The notes under the pieces: model-generated
Database searches by the model: none
What the model was told of the DNA's origin: nothing
The model's input: only the letters and a program-made list of their open reading frames with translations
From: Onchocerca volvulus
Lineage: Eukaryota > Nematoda > Chromadorea > Rhabditida > Onchocercidae
Reading direction: 5' to 3'
Assembly (NCBI GenBank): GCA_000499405.2
Contig: HG738139.1
Span: 8,642,616 to 8,706,615, forward strand
DNA length: 64,000 bases
Shown: positions 1 through 13,200 of the stretch, piece after piece
Numbering within the stretch: position 1 is the first letter of the stretch
Layout of the letters: every line of letters starts with the position of its first letter
Program-made: the position numbers and the translations under genes

Positions 1-591
1 TTTTATATTCCAGGTCTATAACTGTATTTCCTTTTAGAAAATAAAGGAAAAAAAAAAAACAAAATACGCCGTGAATGGAAAACTGTATTTGTTATCGACA
101 AATGAATGATTTCTATTTAAAATTATCAACAAATGCATGATTTCTATAATTCAATTCCATTGTACCGAAGTGTTTATTTCATATTCCAATGCTTCTGTTT
201 GATAAACATCTGAAGTACTGTTGCACGTCAATTCGACGTAGATGCATTCATCCTCGAAGATATTGTTACAAATTCGGTATTATATTCTTTGTTACTGCGA
301 AATCTACATGTTGGTGTATATTTCTGTTATTAATGAGCGTTTAGTATTTTCTTGACTTTTTACCTTACTCATATATATCTTCCATCATCACAGTCGAAAA
401 CAAAATTTTCCGTCCCTCAGAGTTAATTTATTCAGCTTTGCTAAAGGATACAGTACTTTCAGCGTTGCAGTTCTTCATTTATGTATAATGCGGAAGAAAT
501 TATGTAACAAATTTGCAATCTCTTTTGGCAGTTACTTTTCGGATAAAGTATCTTTTTCGAAGAAGTTAGAGATATTGCTATATCGACAATT
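1..591. other. gene-free flank
   Basis: AT-rich sequence with stops in all frames. No exon with plausible splice sites or protein similarity could be seen. Confidence 0.5.
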
Positions 592-1266
592 TTAATCTAA
601 GTTAGTGCAAGAAATATTCTTGTAATAGCTTACTTTCATAGAAGATTTTTTATAGATTTTTTGGGATGGACACGAACAAACACCTCTTCGTGAACTATCT
701 GTTCGAAATTCGACAAAAAAACAATCCAGAACACAATCCAATATTAGCAGACAGAGAATCTGTAAACTGCTTGAAGGAAACATTTCATTACACATTATCA
801 TGACGGCACCTCGACCATTCTGCGATATAATTACATTCCTCACAAAGCAACAAATAAACGAAAAAACATTACAACGATGCATGCATCCTCTGCCCTTATC
901 AATCCTGCAACCAACCAAGCACTCCCAGCGTTCTGCCACACGCTAGCAGTCTCTACTTGCGATATCGCGTCAGTAGTAGCCCTCGTCCTTCTAACTGGTA
1001 AAGCCATCGCTCATTCGAACTCTTACTCTCTTTTGTATGAAACAGTGAACGTTGCATACTCAAGACCACGCCCATTCTATGAGTAGATTCAGTCTCTTTT
1101 TTACTTTATCTGTGGCAAGTTAAAAAAAAAAAGTAGGTATATCTATACGGAAACATGCGCTTATTCGGATGCAACGTTGCATCAAAGTTTCAAATCAACC
1201 AGTGAAGAGAACTTGCAAAGTTGAGTCAAAAGTAACAGCGAACATTTACATTTTTATCTATGTAGA
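592..1266 (-). mobile_element. Helitron-family fragment (5' end at 1266)
   Basis: Read on the minus strand, the element begins at about 1266 with TCTACATAGATAAAAATG, the AT-rich TC-start typical of Helitron 5' ends. It continues with a block shared by the other copies in this window: a variant of AACGTTGCATTCGAATA near 1170 and a run before 1130. A further block near 832-860 (CTTTGTGAGGAATGT on minus) recurs near 62010, inside the large Helitron cluster. A 115-codon open frame (592-939, minus) shows no clear domain and is probably decayed element coding sequence. The distal end near 592 is approximate; no 3' hairpin with CTRR was found here. Confidence 0.6.
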
Positions 1267-3043
1267 TAATTTCTTAAATTATTTTTTTATGGCTGTACAA
1301 ATCTCACCTTAGTTGAAACAATATCTTTGCCAAGCCCGTATTATTGCATTACATAAACAGGATCAACTTTTTTCCATCATTCTCATTTTTAAATTTTATT
1401 CAAATTCAAAAATTAAAAATTTTATCTAATAGTAACATTTTCTCACTACTTATACTAAATGAAAAGGTCGGAAAAACTTTGAAGGTAACACAAAAAAAGT
1501 AAACAATCGCATGTGAAATCAATTGGCAAAGATGTTCGATAAAATAATTAAGAAAAAACGATCTAAAAGCTTAAACTTTTAAGGTCGCAATGTACAGATA
1601 TTTGACAGAATCCAAACCATGTGCTATGAAATGGTAAGTCATAATTTAATTTATGGCCTTCTAAAAGAAAAATGCAAGAACGATCAAGAGAAGTAATATT
1701 ATGCGATGATAAACTTCTACAGCTTTTTTGCAGTATTATATTAAAATTAAATTAAATAAGGAAGAAAAGGCGAAAGAATAATTGTTCTGAAAGATTTATT
1801 AGGTTCAGACAATCGATAGAAAAATTTTGTGACAGGAAAGATAAGCAATTTATAGTTATAACTGATCGAAACATTCTCAAATTCCTTTTTCCTTCTGCTC
1901 TATTCTATTCTTTATTGGTTATCTTTAATACGTAGATATTTCTTACATTTGATGGATGATGAAGACATCCAAGCGAACATTTTCTTTGAACATGAACTTC
2001 GAAAACAACATTAGAAGTTAACAGAAGAATACGGAGAGAATGTTTAGCAAATTTTGAGAAAGTATTGAAGTCCGTTTAGATACTGTTTGAAAATGAAAAA
2101 AAAGTGAATTGAGCAGGAAGAATGAGATGGTTTTTCACTATAGAGCAAATTACTTTAATAAAAGGTATACATCCTAGAAACAACTAGAGATATTATACCT
2201 GAGACCGCTCTGAACTTCCAAAATTATACTATATCTTTTTATAAGACAGAAAATGGATTTTAGATTATAAAAAAAAAGCAAATGCAATATTTTTTAAACA
2301 TAATGTGATATGTCAGGAGTTATTTCTTTCCTTCGTTTTTCTCATAATTTTGTATTGACATTTTTACAACATATCATAATAAACGGAAAAAAGTGTAATT
2401 TGACGTATGGTATAAAAAAAAAAAGAATGCAAATATTGCCATCAGTTTCTTGTCTTGTCCAGTAAGTTATTAGTTTGGTACTGTTGGCTTCATTAATGGT
2501 CGTTAAATAATAGCCATTATAATGGTTTTTCTCACATCTAAATTTGTTTCCGAAGTGGAAGATAAACAAAATATCTTATTCGTTGTAAAATTGCTTGAAG
2601 AACGATTACTATTCAACCACAGTGAGTTGTTGTTCAATGGATGATTTTTATTTGTCATACAGTTCAGATATATAAATGCAATGATTTTAACAATTAGAAA
2701 ATATGTTATTTTAAATTTATCTACTGTTTAGATGCTACCATAAATCTACTTGCATTGTTTGATTAATATTGTTTTATGAACTACAACAACAAGATAGTCA
2801 GGAAAAATAGTATGAATAAGATCGAGTTATCTTCTTTTTAATTTCTTTAATATATCGATTGTAGTGGAAATATAAGGTAAGTTTGAGAACGCATCCATAA
2901 TTGCGATTTTCAGATAGAGATTAATTAAATGATATATTTGAACAGATGAAACGAAAGTTTAGATGTGAAGCGGCTAATTTAAATAAATATTCGATCACAC
3001 TTTGATAGAAGGGGAAGATTCATTTTAAATTTATATGATCCAA
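1267..3043. other. gene-free stretch downstream of lipid-binding gene A
   Basis: AT-rich 3' flank of the minus-strand gene ending at 3044. Only short open frames with random-looking composition are present, and no RNA gene was recognised. Confidence 0.5.
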
Positions 3044-6000
3044 TCAGATATCAGATATAGTGACGTCCATGTCAGCTCGAATGAACTTATTTATTTCAGT
3101 GAAGACAGCATTCTTTGAAAATTTTAACTGAGACGGTCCTCTATATAATATATTGTCAACAAATCCCAAAAGCTGTAGATTCTGTAATGCGTACTTTGCC
3201 ACGTCCGTTGAAGCATCCAGTATCCTTCAAAAAAAAATTTTTCATTTCAAATCAGTTCATCAACAATTTTAAAAGTAATTAAAAACTATCAATTTTTGAA
3301 GAACTTAAGATTTGATTTTGTTATTCCATCGCAATTTCGTCTCATTGGGAAGAGCAGTAAAGGTCTCCATCTTTAATATATATATTTGTCTATATCAGAT
3401 ACCTTTCCTAACTAACCTTTTTTATTGTCTATAAATTGAAATTTCTATGAACAGAAATCCAGTTATTTTGGTTCTTACTAGATACTAAATTCTGCCGCTC
3501 TATTTTTATGAATTAGAAGGAACTGATGAATTACATCTGAAAGTGATCTTTAGCTGATCGAACTATTTCTGTTAGTATTTCTCACATGTACGTCATAACT
3601 ATGCAGAAGATTGTAATATAGACTAATCCTTATACTGAATTTGTGGCATGTCTTCCTATTTTAATTATTAGCATGACTCACGTCTTTTTCAAATTCTCAA
3701 CTTTCAAATCGTTGCTTTCACTTATTGTTGCCGTCATTTTTTCAGTGAAAAAATGAATTTTTCCATCCGATACTGCAAATTTTATCGAACTTTTCGTTTG
3801 GATGGCTGAAAAATTTGTTTCTTTAAAAATTGAGAAAAGAACAGTGTCACATGTCTCCTGATCTTTATATCCACAAATAACATGCTTGTTTCTATTTGTT
3901 GTGTATTTAGTAGTAAAAACTCCATGACAATTTGCTGTGTATAATAAATTGTCTTCATCGATACAATTTACACAATTTGTTTACGTACTATAGATGGAGG
4001 AATAAGTGGCTGAACACAATAGTCAATGATGACAGGAAGTGGCTGAATCAAAAAGAGGAAAATGCAATAAAAATGAAGGCGAGTATATGCATTCTTATTA
4101 TTGGGTTAATTTCTTCAGTTCATTTTTTGATTATTTGTTTCCGGCAAAATTGGTAACCAATTATTCAGTTAATGTCTCAATTACAGTAACTCAACATAAG
4201 AGTGGCGAAATTTGCAATGAGACCAGCTAATCTATGAGTACCATAAAAGTAGGCTCCTATTTCCGTTTATTGGATCTTGATCTTTCTCAACACAGCAGTC
4301 ACTCTTATTGATCTTCATTAAAAATCACAAGTTTTTTGAACTTATAATAATTAATCAGATTTATAAAAATTTACTTAGCTCTGCCAGTTTAAGACTGTTG
4401 GATTTTCTTGGTGATTGATAAAAAACGATTTTCATGCTTGTTTTTAAATCAAATCCATTTTTGGCAGCATATAGAAACGGTGCTTTTATGAGATAAATAT
4501 CCAGATCAACTGGATGTTTAAAATTCATATTCGGATTATTAACTTTTCTGACACAGTTCTTTGTTCCTGTACAACTGCAAATTATAAATCATTTAGAGTT
4601 TTTCAACTCATACTTACTTCATTAAACATTTAAAAATTTAGGGTAAAATAATTATCACAAAAAGGAATTTAAGATCTTTTTAGCAAATGATAAATTAAAA
4701 GATAAAATATAAGCTAAATAATTTCAAAAATTGGTGATGTTTTGAAAATACTTTAACTAATGAAGTAAGTAGGAGGCACATAGAGACTCTGTTCCCAACT
4801 TTATTTCATGCTTCTTTTTTTTTTGAGCTTCTCTTTTAATGACTTACTTTTCGTTAAAAAGTTCACGAAACTGGTTACTGTTTGCTATATACACATGACT
4901 GTTATTTTTCTCATATCGCGTTTTCAGATAACAGTTTATCACAGGCTCACCAAGCCATGTTGTGAGCATATGATTTGATCCAGTTTGTCCTGCAATAATT
5001 TCGAACATTAGAGAAATGAAATTTAAATTTTTTCAAATAGTCTCTATCAAGAAGTAATATTCTCTTTCATGCTGAAATATAACCAAATAAAATATAAGAG
5101 TGAAAAGAGAAGCGTAGAAGTAAAAGAGGAAAGAAAGTTTATGAATCGATTTTAGGAGGCGATCCGAGTAATAATGGATTGATGGCCGGAATGTCTGAAC
5201 TGCAAATGATTCCTTCAGTTGCATTCATAATTTAATAAGAAAGCAAGAAGTGAAAAGTGGAATTTGATATATCATAAATTTATATCAACAGATTAATGTA
5301 AATGAGCGTTCAAAAAAGCAACACATGGAAATCGAAGTAAATTTGTAAATATCTACAATCACGTCATTGTTTTAATTGAATATCTCACTGATTCTATCGC
5401 TCTGATTCTGAGAAACAATCTAAGAATATTAACTGTCGAATCATTTACTCAATTTGCTGCTGAAAAGAGATCAACAATAGGCTAGTATTTCAAGTTGAAG
5501 CAATTTATTTGATAAGCAATTATGGGTATCACACTAACGATCATTGATTTTTTTTGACTGCAAATTGCACTTTGATTTTCCGAAAGACAGATAAGCATGG
5601 AAGTCGAGTTGAAGGAAATTTTCTGTTACTTTGGGATTATCCTGTAATCACTGATTTTTTTAGCTCCAGTATCAAAACCGTTCTGCAAAAAATTTCATCG
5701 GTAATGAAATCTTTTCGGAAGTAATCAAAATCCTTCTTTGTTGATGAATCAATTATATCTGCATCTTTTGTTTTTAATAATTTTGGTTATCATGCAAATG
5801 TGTGCAGATTCCGATAAATGTTAACAGAAAGATAATAGTAAGTTTTTGAAGATACCAGTAAATGTTGATTAAAATATATATTATCGACTAAGATTTGCTC
5901 GTGAGGTAACCACAGCCATTTGTTTACTGTTTGGACATTATCTTGCACGTGTTTACAGACCTGAAAGTATCAGATTGTGGGTAATTCTGAATTCGATATT

Positions 6001-7556
6001 TTATTTCATACAATGGAGTCCTTCCTTGAGTTTATCTTGGGAGATTATGGAGCATCTATTTAATCAGTGGACAGAGAAAAGAAAACAGTAAGTCTGAATT
6101 TTCTTGCTTTATCTTCTCTGGCTCCTTTCTGGCTTACAACCAAACCATGAGAATTCTGAAATACTGTAACTATGGATAATGACAACTGAATATTTACAAA
6201 CTTACATAAACAAAACCCGATGAAAAAAGCCTACTTTTTCAATACTGAATAATGTAAATCAACAATATTTCAACTTTTTGATAATGGAAGTTAAATAATA
6301 TTCTTCCATTTGTCATTTACGAATATCAAAGATGGCTAAATAACCTCTTTTTGTAGAGAATTTTTAATATTATCCTGAACCCCACTGGTAAAATGATTTA
6401 CAATCCAAGCTCCTAATCCTCCATATAGGTTCAAATTTAGATATCCAATCTTCATTTGGCATTCTTCAACATATATCTGAGGTTTTCCTTGTTTTGATAA
6501 GAGGTTTATTCGCATAAATGGTTTGGCATCACTTATTTCGAGCGACAAGTCACCCGAAAAATGCATCTAAACGAACTCAAAAATATTAGCACTTAAATAA
6601 AAGTTTGAAAAATTTTCGAACAATTTCAGACAAGAATGTGAATGAAACAATAATTTTATAAATTTTCCCTCAAATTTTTCTCATGAACACTTATTCTATT
6701 TAATATGCCGAATAAAAAAAGCCAATACTTAACACTTGAAATACAAGTTGGATATAATGAATACAAATTATTTTCAAAGAATTTTTTGAAGAATCAAAAA
6801 ATTTGAACTGTTGGTGACGTCAGAATTGAAAACTATGAGGAAAAGTTTTATAACTTACAGTCCAAAGAAATCTATATGCAACATTCCAAGAACCAGTTAT
6901 TGATATGGAACTACCGCTACCACTGAACATGATGCCATTTGGAGCAATCGGGGAGATGACCATATCAGGACTTTTAAATGAATTCATTTTTAAGTTTTTT
7001 ATATCAGCTGTTCCTGATCCAAATGATACGGTCATTGAAGGCAATTTCAGCAATTTCACTTTGTTTTGCAACTAAATTTGCTAATAGATTTCGAAATATT
7101 TTAACACCAAATACATGAAGAAAATAGAATGAAAATTTTCGGAATTGATTATTGCGATTACTACTTGTCAAACAACGTGAATAATTGCAATGTTTTTTTG
7201 ATTTTTTTAAATTTGAATGACAGATTGAGTGTCGCCAATCGTCAATAGAATCAGAAAAATTTTTGGACATCATCTATTATTTATATCATTAACATCATTT
7301 GTTATCATTTTGCACCTATTGTGTGACATGTCATTATCTAACAAGCATTAGGCAGTCAAAAGATAATAATGAACTTTTGAAAAACTTTTTTTCAGAAAAA
7401 CAAATCAGATGATCAAGAAATTCTGGAACTTACAGCATTTTTTAAGACTAAACCGAAATCTTTGAAACCTTTCTGGTTGAGTCTTATGCGCAGTGTTGGC
7501 TCACCATCGATGCAACTAATGAAGATTTGAACAAATAGTAGGAATTGTATTCGCAT
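3044..7556 (-). CDS. secreted LBP/BPI/CETP-family lipid-binding protein (gene A)
   Basis: Nine exons on the minus strand: 7434-7556, 6859-7071, 6345-6566, 5889-5960, 5539-5641, 4879-4989, 4375-4566, 3682-3805 and 3044-3224. They join in phase to 446 codons plus stop. The start MRIQFLLFVQIFISC is a signal peptide, so the product should be secreted. The next exons carry the N-terminal barrel pattern of the BPI fold: a proline/glycine hinge (SPIAPNGI), then a Cys (VEEC) near the end of exon 3 and a second Cys (VCKHV) exactly 40 residues later. That is the spacing of the conserved BPI disulfide. Later exons match the C-terminal barrel. Family members bind lipids or lipopolysaccharide; nematode members are also tied to lipid and drug transport. 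The ligand cannot be read from the sequence. The exon 4 donor (GTCGAT) and exon 9 acceptor (GAAG) are the weakest sites. A TTTCAG lies 10 bases before the ATG. Confidence 0.8.
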
Positions 7557-7564
7557 TCTACTAT

Positions 7565-7575
7565 TCTGAAAGATT
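7565..7575 (-). promoter_or_regulatory. probable spliced-leader (trans-splice) acceptor of gene A
   Basis: On the minus strand a pyrimidine-rich CTTTCAG ends at about 7566, and the ATG of gene A follows nine bases downstream (AATAGTAGA-ATG). No upstream coding exon in phase was found. In nematodes this arrangement usually marks trans-splicing of a leader RNA. An ordinary 5' UTR intron is the alternative. Confidence 0.4.
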
Positions 7576-8325
7576 TCGGTAATTATTTTATGACTCTGAA
7601 ATTCCATTCAATCTGCATTTAATTCGCAACAACAATTATAAAAATGTTGTTGCAGAACTTCTGAATTTCGAACTTTTGACTTTATAAAAGATTCAGTAAC
7701 GACGATTATTTTCTTGAGTTTTCGCTGTTATGATAAGAATTGCGGCTATGCTTGATAAAGTTCTTGTTTTGCATACTGCCATAGTTTGAAATGTAAAAGT
7801 TTCGGTTGAATTCATCTGGAGCGAAATAAAAAATAACGATTATTCATTTGCTGTATTTAAAATATTTTCAGTAAAACAATAGTCACAAAAGTTGGTCTGT
7901 TTCGTCTATTTCTGTTCTGTCTTGTCCAGTCATAAGTAAAAATTGTTGATCTTAATTTGCAAATTATTTGTACTTTGATGTATTGAAATTCTATACTTTT
8001 TGTTTTGTATACTACATATTCCTTCTCAAAATAATTAAAACTTAAATTTTTTGCTTAAATTTTAACTTAAGCGTTTACTGCAAAATTTTTTATGCTTATG
8101 ATATTTTTTTTCAGTGAAACGAAGAAAAAAAATTACTGAAACTATTGGAGAAGAGAATAAATCGAAACAAAGTTTTTTTTTTAATTTTTTTTCCAATTTT
8201 TTCAATTTATGAGATGAGGGACTGTAAAATTATTCGAATGCAATCATTTGAAATTGATTTCAAAAGAAAAAAAAAAAAAAAAAAAACGATTGAAAGAACT
8301 ATTTCACATGACTACATAAATTGTT

Positions 8326-8410
8326 TTGTTGCGTAACAAAAATGATATGAAAAAATCAGAGGGACATATTATCGCTCTGAATTCTACGTATCATTTTTGT
8401 TACACAACAA
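8326..8410. repeat. imperfect hairpin, about 36-nt arms
   Basis: The left arm begins TTGTTGCGTAACAAAAATGA and the right arm, read on the minus strand, begins TTGTTGTGTAACAAAAATGA. Both arms run to a shared TCAGAG next to a loop of about 13 nt (GGACATATTATCG). Mismatches lie mostly in the middle of the stem. Size and shape fit a microRNA precursor, but a small palindromic transposon remnant would look the same. Confidence 0.55.
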
Positions 8411-10118
8411 TGTTTGATTCCAACGATCTTGTTAATTAATGAATTCAATTCGAAAAGAAAAAAGAGCAAATAATGAATAAATATAATAACATATATCAAA
8501 TATCAAAGGTGATGCAAAAGAATTAGTAAATAGTTGCTTCAAAGAAGCTCTATCGTTGCATGGAATAAGATTCAAATTTCGTTTTTTTAAAATATAAACT
8601 TCAAGAAATTGTTTAGCAAACAGAACCCTTGTCAAATAACTTTTCATGATTCCAGAAGCCTTTTATATGATTCCAAAAGACCTTCGTGCATTAAGAGTTA
8701 TTAAAAAATGTTGGCTGATTATTCATCATTTTTATATGCAAGGTTTTGATACGACCAAAGTACAATTAAAATGTTATAACTCATCATTCCAATTTGATAA
8801 GCAGATTGTGCAATTTCAAAATGACAAAATATTAAGCAAAAAAAGTGGTGTAATTTAAATTCTAAACTGATTGCATTTTTGACAATCAGAGTTTAGCGAA
8901 ATTACTTATGTCACGAGAGAAATGTTTTCCAAATCGTACAGTAGATTTCTCAAAAATCGAACTCGCTGTTGTGATTTTTATCATGCAGTACAAATTTCAT
9001 GAGATTAAGCGACAATCGATACATGAATGATCGATCTTTCGAGAAATTTTCATGGAAAAGCAAATATTTCAAGTTTTTTCTATAATCAAAACACGTCACT
9101 AAATATCTGGGGAATTATTACTCTTTACTAATAGAAAAAACAATAAACGGAATTTCAAACTTGGATTTAATAGAAGGAATTTTCTAAATCGATAAATTAC
9201 ACAGATATACACACATATTTGTAACAAATACTCTTATCATTATCACCTGATAATGATACATGATAGCATTTGTGGTATATTCAAGCTAGTTATATAAATT
9301 TACACTATTTCGATAATTTCAAGTTCGAATGGAAATGCGACTGCGCCATTTCAAAAGAGAATCCAAGGCAAGATTTGAGCTTGTCGGTATTATTTGAGGT
9401 CATTTCTTTGAAAAAGCAACTTGATGAATCTGACACCTTCCCTTTTATATTCGCAAAATAAAGCACTGTATTTAAATCTTTTACTCATAATTTTAACATT
9501 ATTCAACGAAAAACAGTAATATGAGCCAATTACATACGTCCACATGAGCTATAGATTGATATAAATTTCAAAAATTTCTTTAGCCTTGTATACTTCTGCA
9601 ATGAATTTCCTGTTCATTGAAATTAATTTAAATTAATCGATTTTATGTAAATGAAGAAGAAAAGCTCATGAGCGAGTAAATGCTCAAATTTGAATACAGA
9701 AACTTCGAATTTTTTGACAAAAATTTTTTGTGAAAAAATGACAGCGTTATTTCATTTTTTTTTTTTTTTTTTTGAAGAATGAATTAATGTCATGCAGGTG
9801 CATGTATCATTTTTAAATGCAATTCTTTTTTAAGCTTTTCTATTGATTCCTTTCAAATTTTCTTCTTCATAAAAATTTACGAAGAAAAACTTTAGAGGCG
9901 ATGAAGAAGGAAGAATGTATGAAACAATTTCATATTCTCAGTTTCTTTCATAACGAAATTAAAAGGAATTTAGCAATGGAATTTAATGGCTGATATCTGC
10001 TTCTAAAAAAAGCATTTCTTCTTAATTTTTAGTCTTTTTTCCCTGAATTTTTCTTCCTATACATTTCATAAAATTTAATTGTTCCGACCCTTCTCAGAAA
10101 ATAAAACCAAAAAGAAAT

Positions 10119-10197
10119 GGGCATTTCAATATTCATAACTTTTATGCCATTTAAATATTCACAAAATTTTATGCTACTTATGAATATTTAAATACCC
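10119..10197. repeat. imperfect inverted repeat
   Basis: GGGCATTTCAATATTCATAA on the left pairs with GGGTATTTAAATATTCATAA read on the minus strand from the right end. Arms are about 20 bp with two mismatches, and the AT-rich loop is about 38 nt. It lies 68 bases past the stop codon of lipid-binding gene B, so it could sit in that gene's 3' UTR. Confidence 0.5.
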
Positions 10198-10264
10198 ATC
10201 CTTTTCATTTTATCATTTTCATTAAATTCTAATTCAGTGACGAAAATTATAAAAGTTTCAAATT

Positions 10265-13200
10265 TTATCCATAAATGAAATCAAAATCAAGATGAAGGTA
10301 TCCATTTTTGGTAATAATTTGGGCATCATCAGAGATTGTGACACTATCTATGAGCGGCAGCGGTACACCGATTTTAAGAGCTGTTCCTCCAAATAATTTC
10401 ACAGCTTTCGCCAATACTTTCTCTAGAAATTCGAGTGTCCTGAAATATCAAAGATGTAAGAAATTCTAGGAATGATAAGCTACAATTGCAGGAGTTAATT
10501 TCGACGATTGTAAGATCTAACAATAGATGATGTATTCATTTTTGAAAAATGAAATCTTATAAAATTAGAAGAAAGTGGATCGAACCTATATTAAAATGCA
10601 AAATGGTTTCGGTACAAATAAATGGATGAGTGTGACAAAAGCAAAAAATGGAAAAAGACAACTTCTATTTTTTTTTTCTCTTTTTCATTGCAGTGAAACT
10701 TGTCAAGGCTAATTTACAACTATAACCCTCCTATTGATGAGCAAACTAATAAAATGATGAAAAAAAAAGTTCTATCGATAAAATGTTTCTGCAAATTATA
10801 AATTCAGAATCAAAAGTATACTGAAAACTGAAATGTCCGATAACTGAATCCTGTTCATGCAATATTATCATAACATTACTGATAGTGCCCACAAGTTTTC
10901 TATGTGAGATTGCCGGTATCGCATAAATTGTTGAGTTCATCACTGAAGTAATAAATGTTAATTATAGATAATTACATTAGTTAAAATAGTTACAATAAAT
11001 TCACTTTTTTTGTGAGTCAAATAATTATTTTTTTCCATTACAAAGTCAGATATTTTTTATTATTTCAAATTTGATTAATTAAAAAAAAAAAAGGACTCTC
11101 ACCAAGCCTTGCTAGTCTCTGTGACTGTTGTTGCTTCTCAGATGGTAAATACAGGTCTACGGTAGAATTTGCGAATATTCGTATATTATTCGCATCAATG
11201 ATGGTGTATGGTGCTCCAGCTAATCGAATGAAAAAGAAGACAATCCGATTTGGATATCGTAGGCGTAAAGTTGGAAGAAATTTTCCAATACATATTTCAA
11301 AGAATCCACAGCTTAATTTTGATTTTTTTAAAAAATTTTGATTAGATTATAAACACAAAAAGTTTTCAATTTCAATTATATATTATCTAGATGTTACCGA
11401 CAAAAGATCAATGTGAGTCAAATTATGACGCATTATTTATATTAAATTTAAATAAAGCTTTCTAACCAAGTTTTTTCGATAAGTTTTAATGATTCGATGA
11501 TTATTTTTAAAATAAATGAAAAATTGACTTCGTTCTTAGGAAGCCTGCAAATCGACCACCGCTGGTACTCGGAGTTATGGCAAATGTCAAATTTTCATTA
11601 TTATATACAGTCTGCAGCAAACAATTCGGTATATATTCCGACATCCAGACATAGGCCATTCGTTTCGTTGAATGAACTTCTGAATAATATTCTTCAAACA
11701 TTCCACTGATAAATAATCTTTGATATCACTGGGATAAGTTAAAGAGTAATGTTTAAACGCACTTTTCATCTTATTTATTCAGTCATTAGTCAGACTGTCT
11801 GTTGGATGAAATTTCAGAGAATGCACGGCGATAAAAAAGCAATCTTCTCCGGAGTATTAATCATCTCTTTTAAGTAAGTTATAAACAAGTGGGTTTCCCA
11901 AAAACTTGCAAATTAGTGAATCTCCGAATTAAGCTTCTTGCAAAACTACGATTTCATTAGCAGCTATTATTGCTGCATATATACAATATTGCTGTCCTTT
12001 TTGTGACAAGACAGATGAACATATTTTTTATCGCGACATACTATTTTTTTTTTTATTACTTCTCTCTCAATTACCTCTTAGCACTCAATTGGTCTTTCTT
12101 AGGATTTACAAATTCCAAAAAAAAAAAAAAAAAAATTAGGATTTACAAAGTCACCGCACGTTTGACTTGGTTTTTCGGAAATCCGGAATTATGGAAGCAG
12201 ACAGAATTTTTTAAAATTAAAAGTAATGGATAAGCTAACCACTGTCCATTTGTTTTGTTGGCAACACACACTCATCTTTTCCGTACATTACGTCAAATAC
12301 CATTTCACCTTCAATATATTTGCTCATCGCAATAGGATTCTTCTAAAAAAAAATGAAGATTAATCCGAAACTACTCAAAAAACTTAATATTTGAGATAAT
12401 TCAGAAAGATTCCAATCAATAATTCATGCAAAAAGAAAAAAAAATGCAGAATATAAGTTATTGTCAATTCTTATAAGAAATAAAATTTCAAATCTAAAAT
12501 CTAATACAAGTTCGAATTTTTCTATCGGATTTATTCCTTGTCTCGTATGTAAGCTCCTCTCGATAACAGCAATGAATTTATTTATATGCAAAGATTTTTT
12601 AACCAAAAACTTCACTTATACTGTTCTATCACTCGATCCCAATCGATCAAGTTCTTTCGATCAACATTAGGTATAACTTCGTTTTTCAGTAACTTTCTAA
12701 TAAATTTGACAGAGAGATTAAATACATTTATATCATTTGGAAAAAAAAAAAAGAATGAATCAATAGAAATTACAGTTACCTTGCATGAATATCTAATATA
12801 TATATTTTTGTATAGTTTAACGTGAGTAGAAAGTGCTAATAAGGCGGCATTGGTATCAGCAATAGCCTTGCGTATGATATCACACATCTATCAAATATTT
12901 ATCACTATATAAATTGCTTTTCGACAAATTCAACTAATGTATCTTTTACACTGTGACAATTCCTTGTTCTCATTTCATAATTCGAAATACGCTAAAAAAC
13001 ATTTACGAGTAAGAAATTTCAGAGCTAAATTCCAACAAACCAATCGTTGGTTATTGCTGATGATTTGAAAGAACATACAAATAAGTAAGTTAGAACACAA
13101 TCTATCTATCAATAACTATCAACTATGCCTCTAATACTGCTGAATTTTTAACAATTTCAAAAAAAAAAAAAAAAGTGTCCTTTCTTTAAATTCGAAAGTT

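Larger units (their letters stand above)
7576..10264. other. intergenic region between the two lipid-binding genes
   Basis: About 2.7 kb between paralogue B (upstream) and paralogue A. It should contain the promoter of A and the 3' end of B. It holds two imperfect inverted repeats (8326-8410 and 10119-10197) and long A or T runs near 8266 and 9756. No further exon of either gene was identified. Confidence 0.5.

Noticed and set aside
8145..8336. 63-codon lysine-rich frame
   Set aside because: Produced by a long A run; no coding signature.
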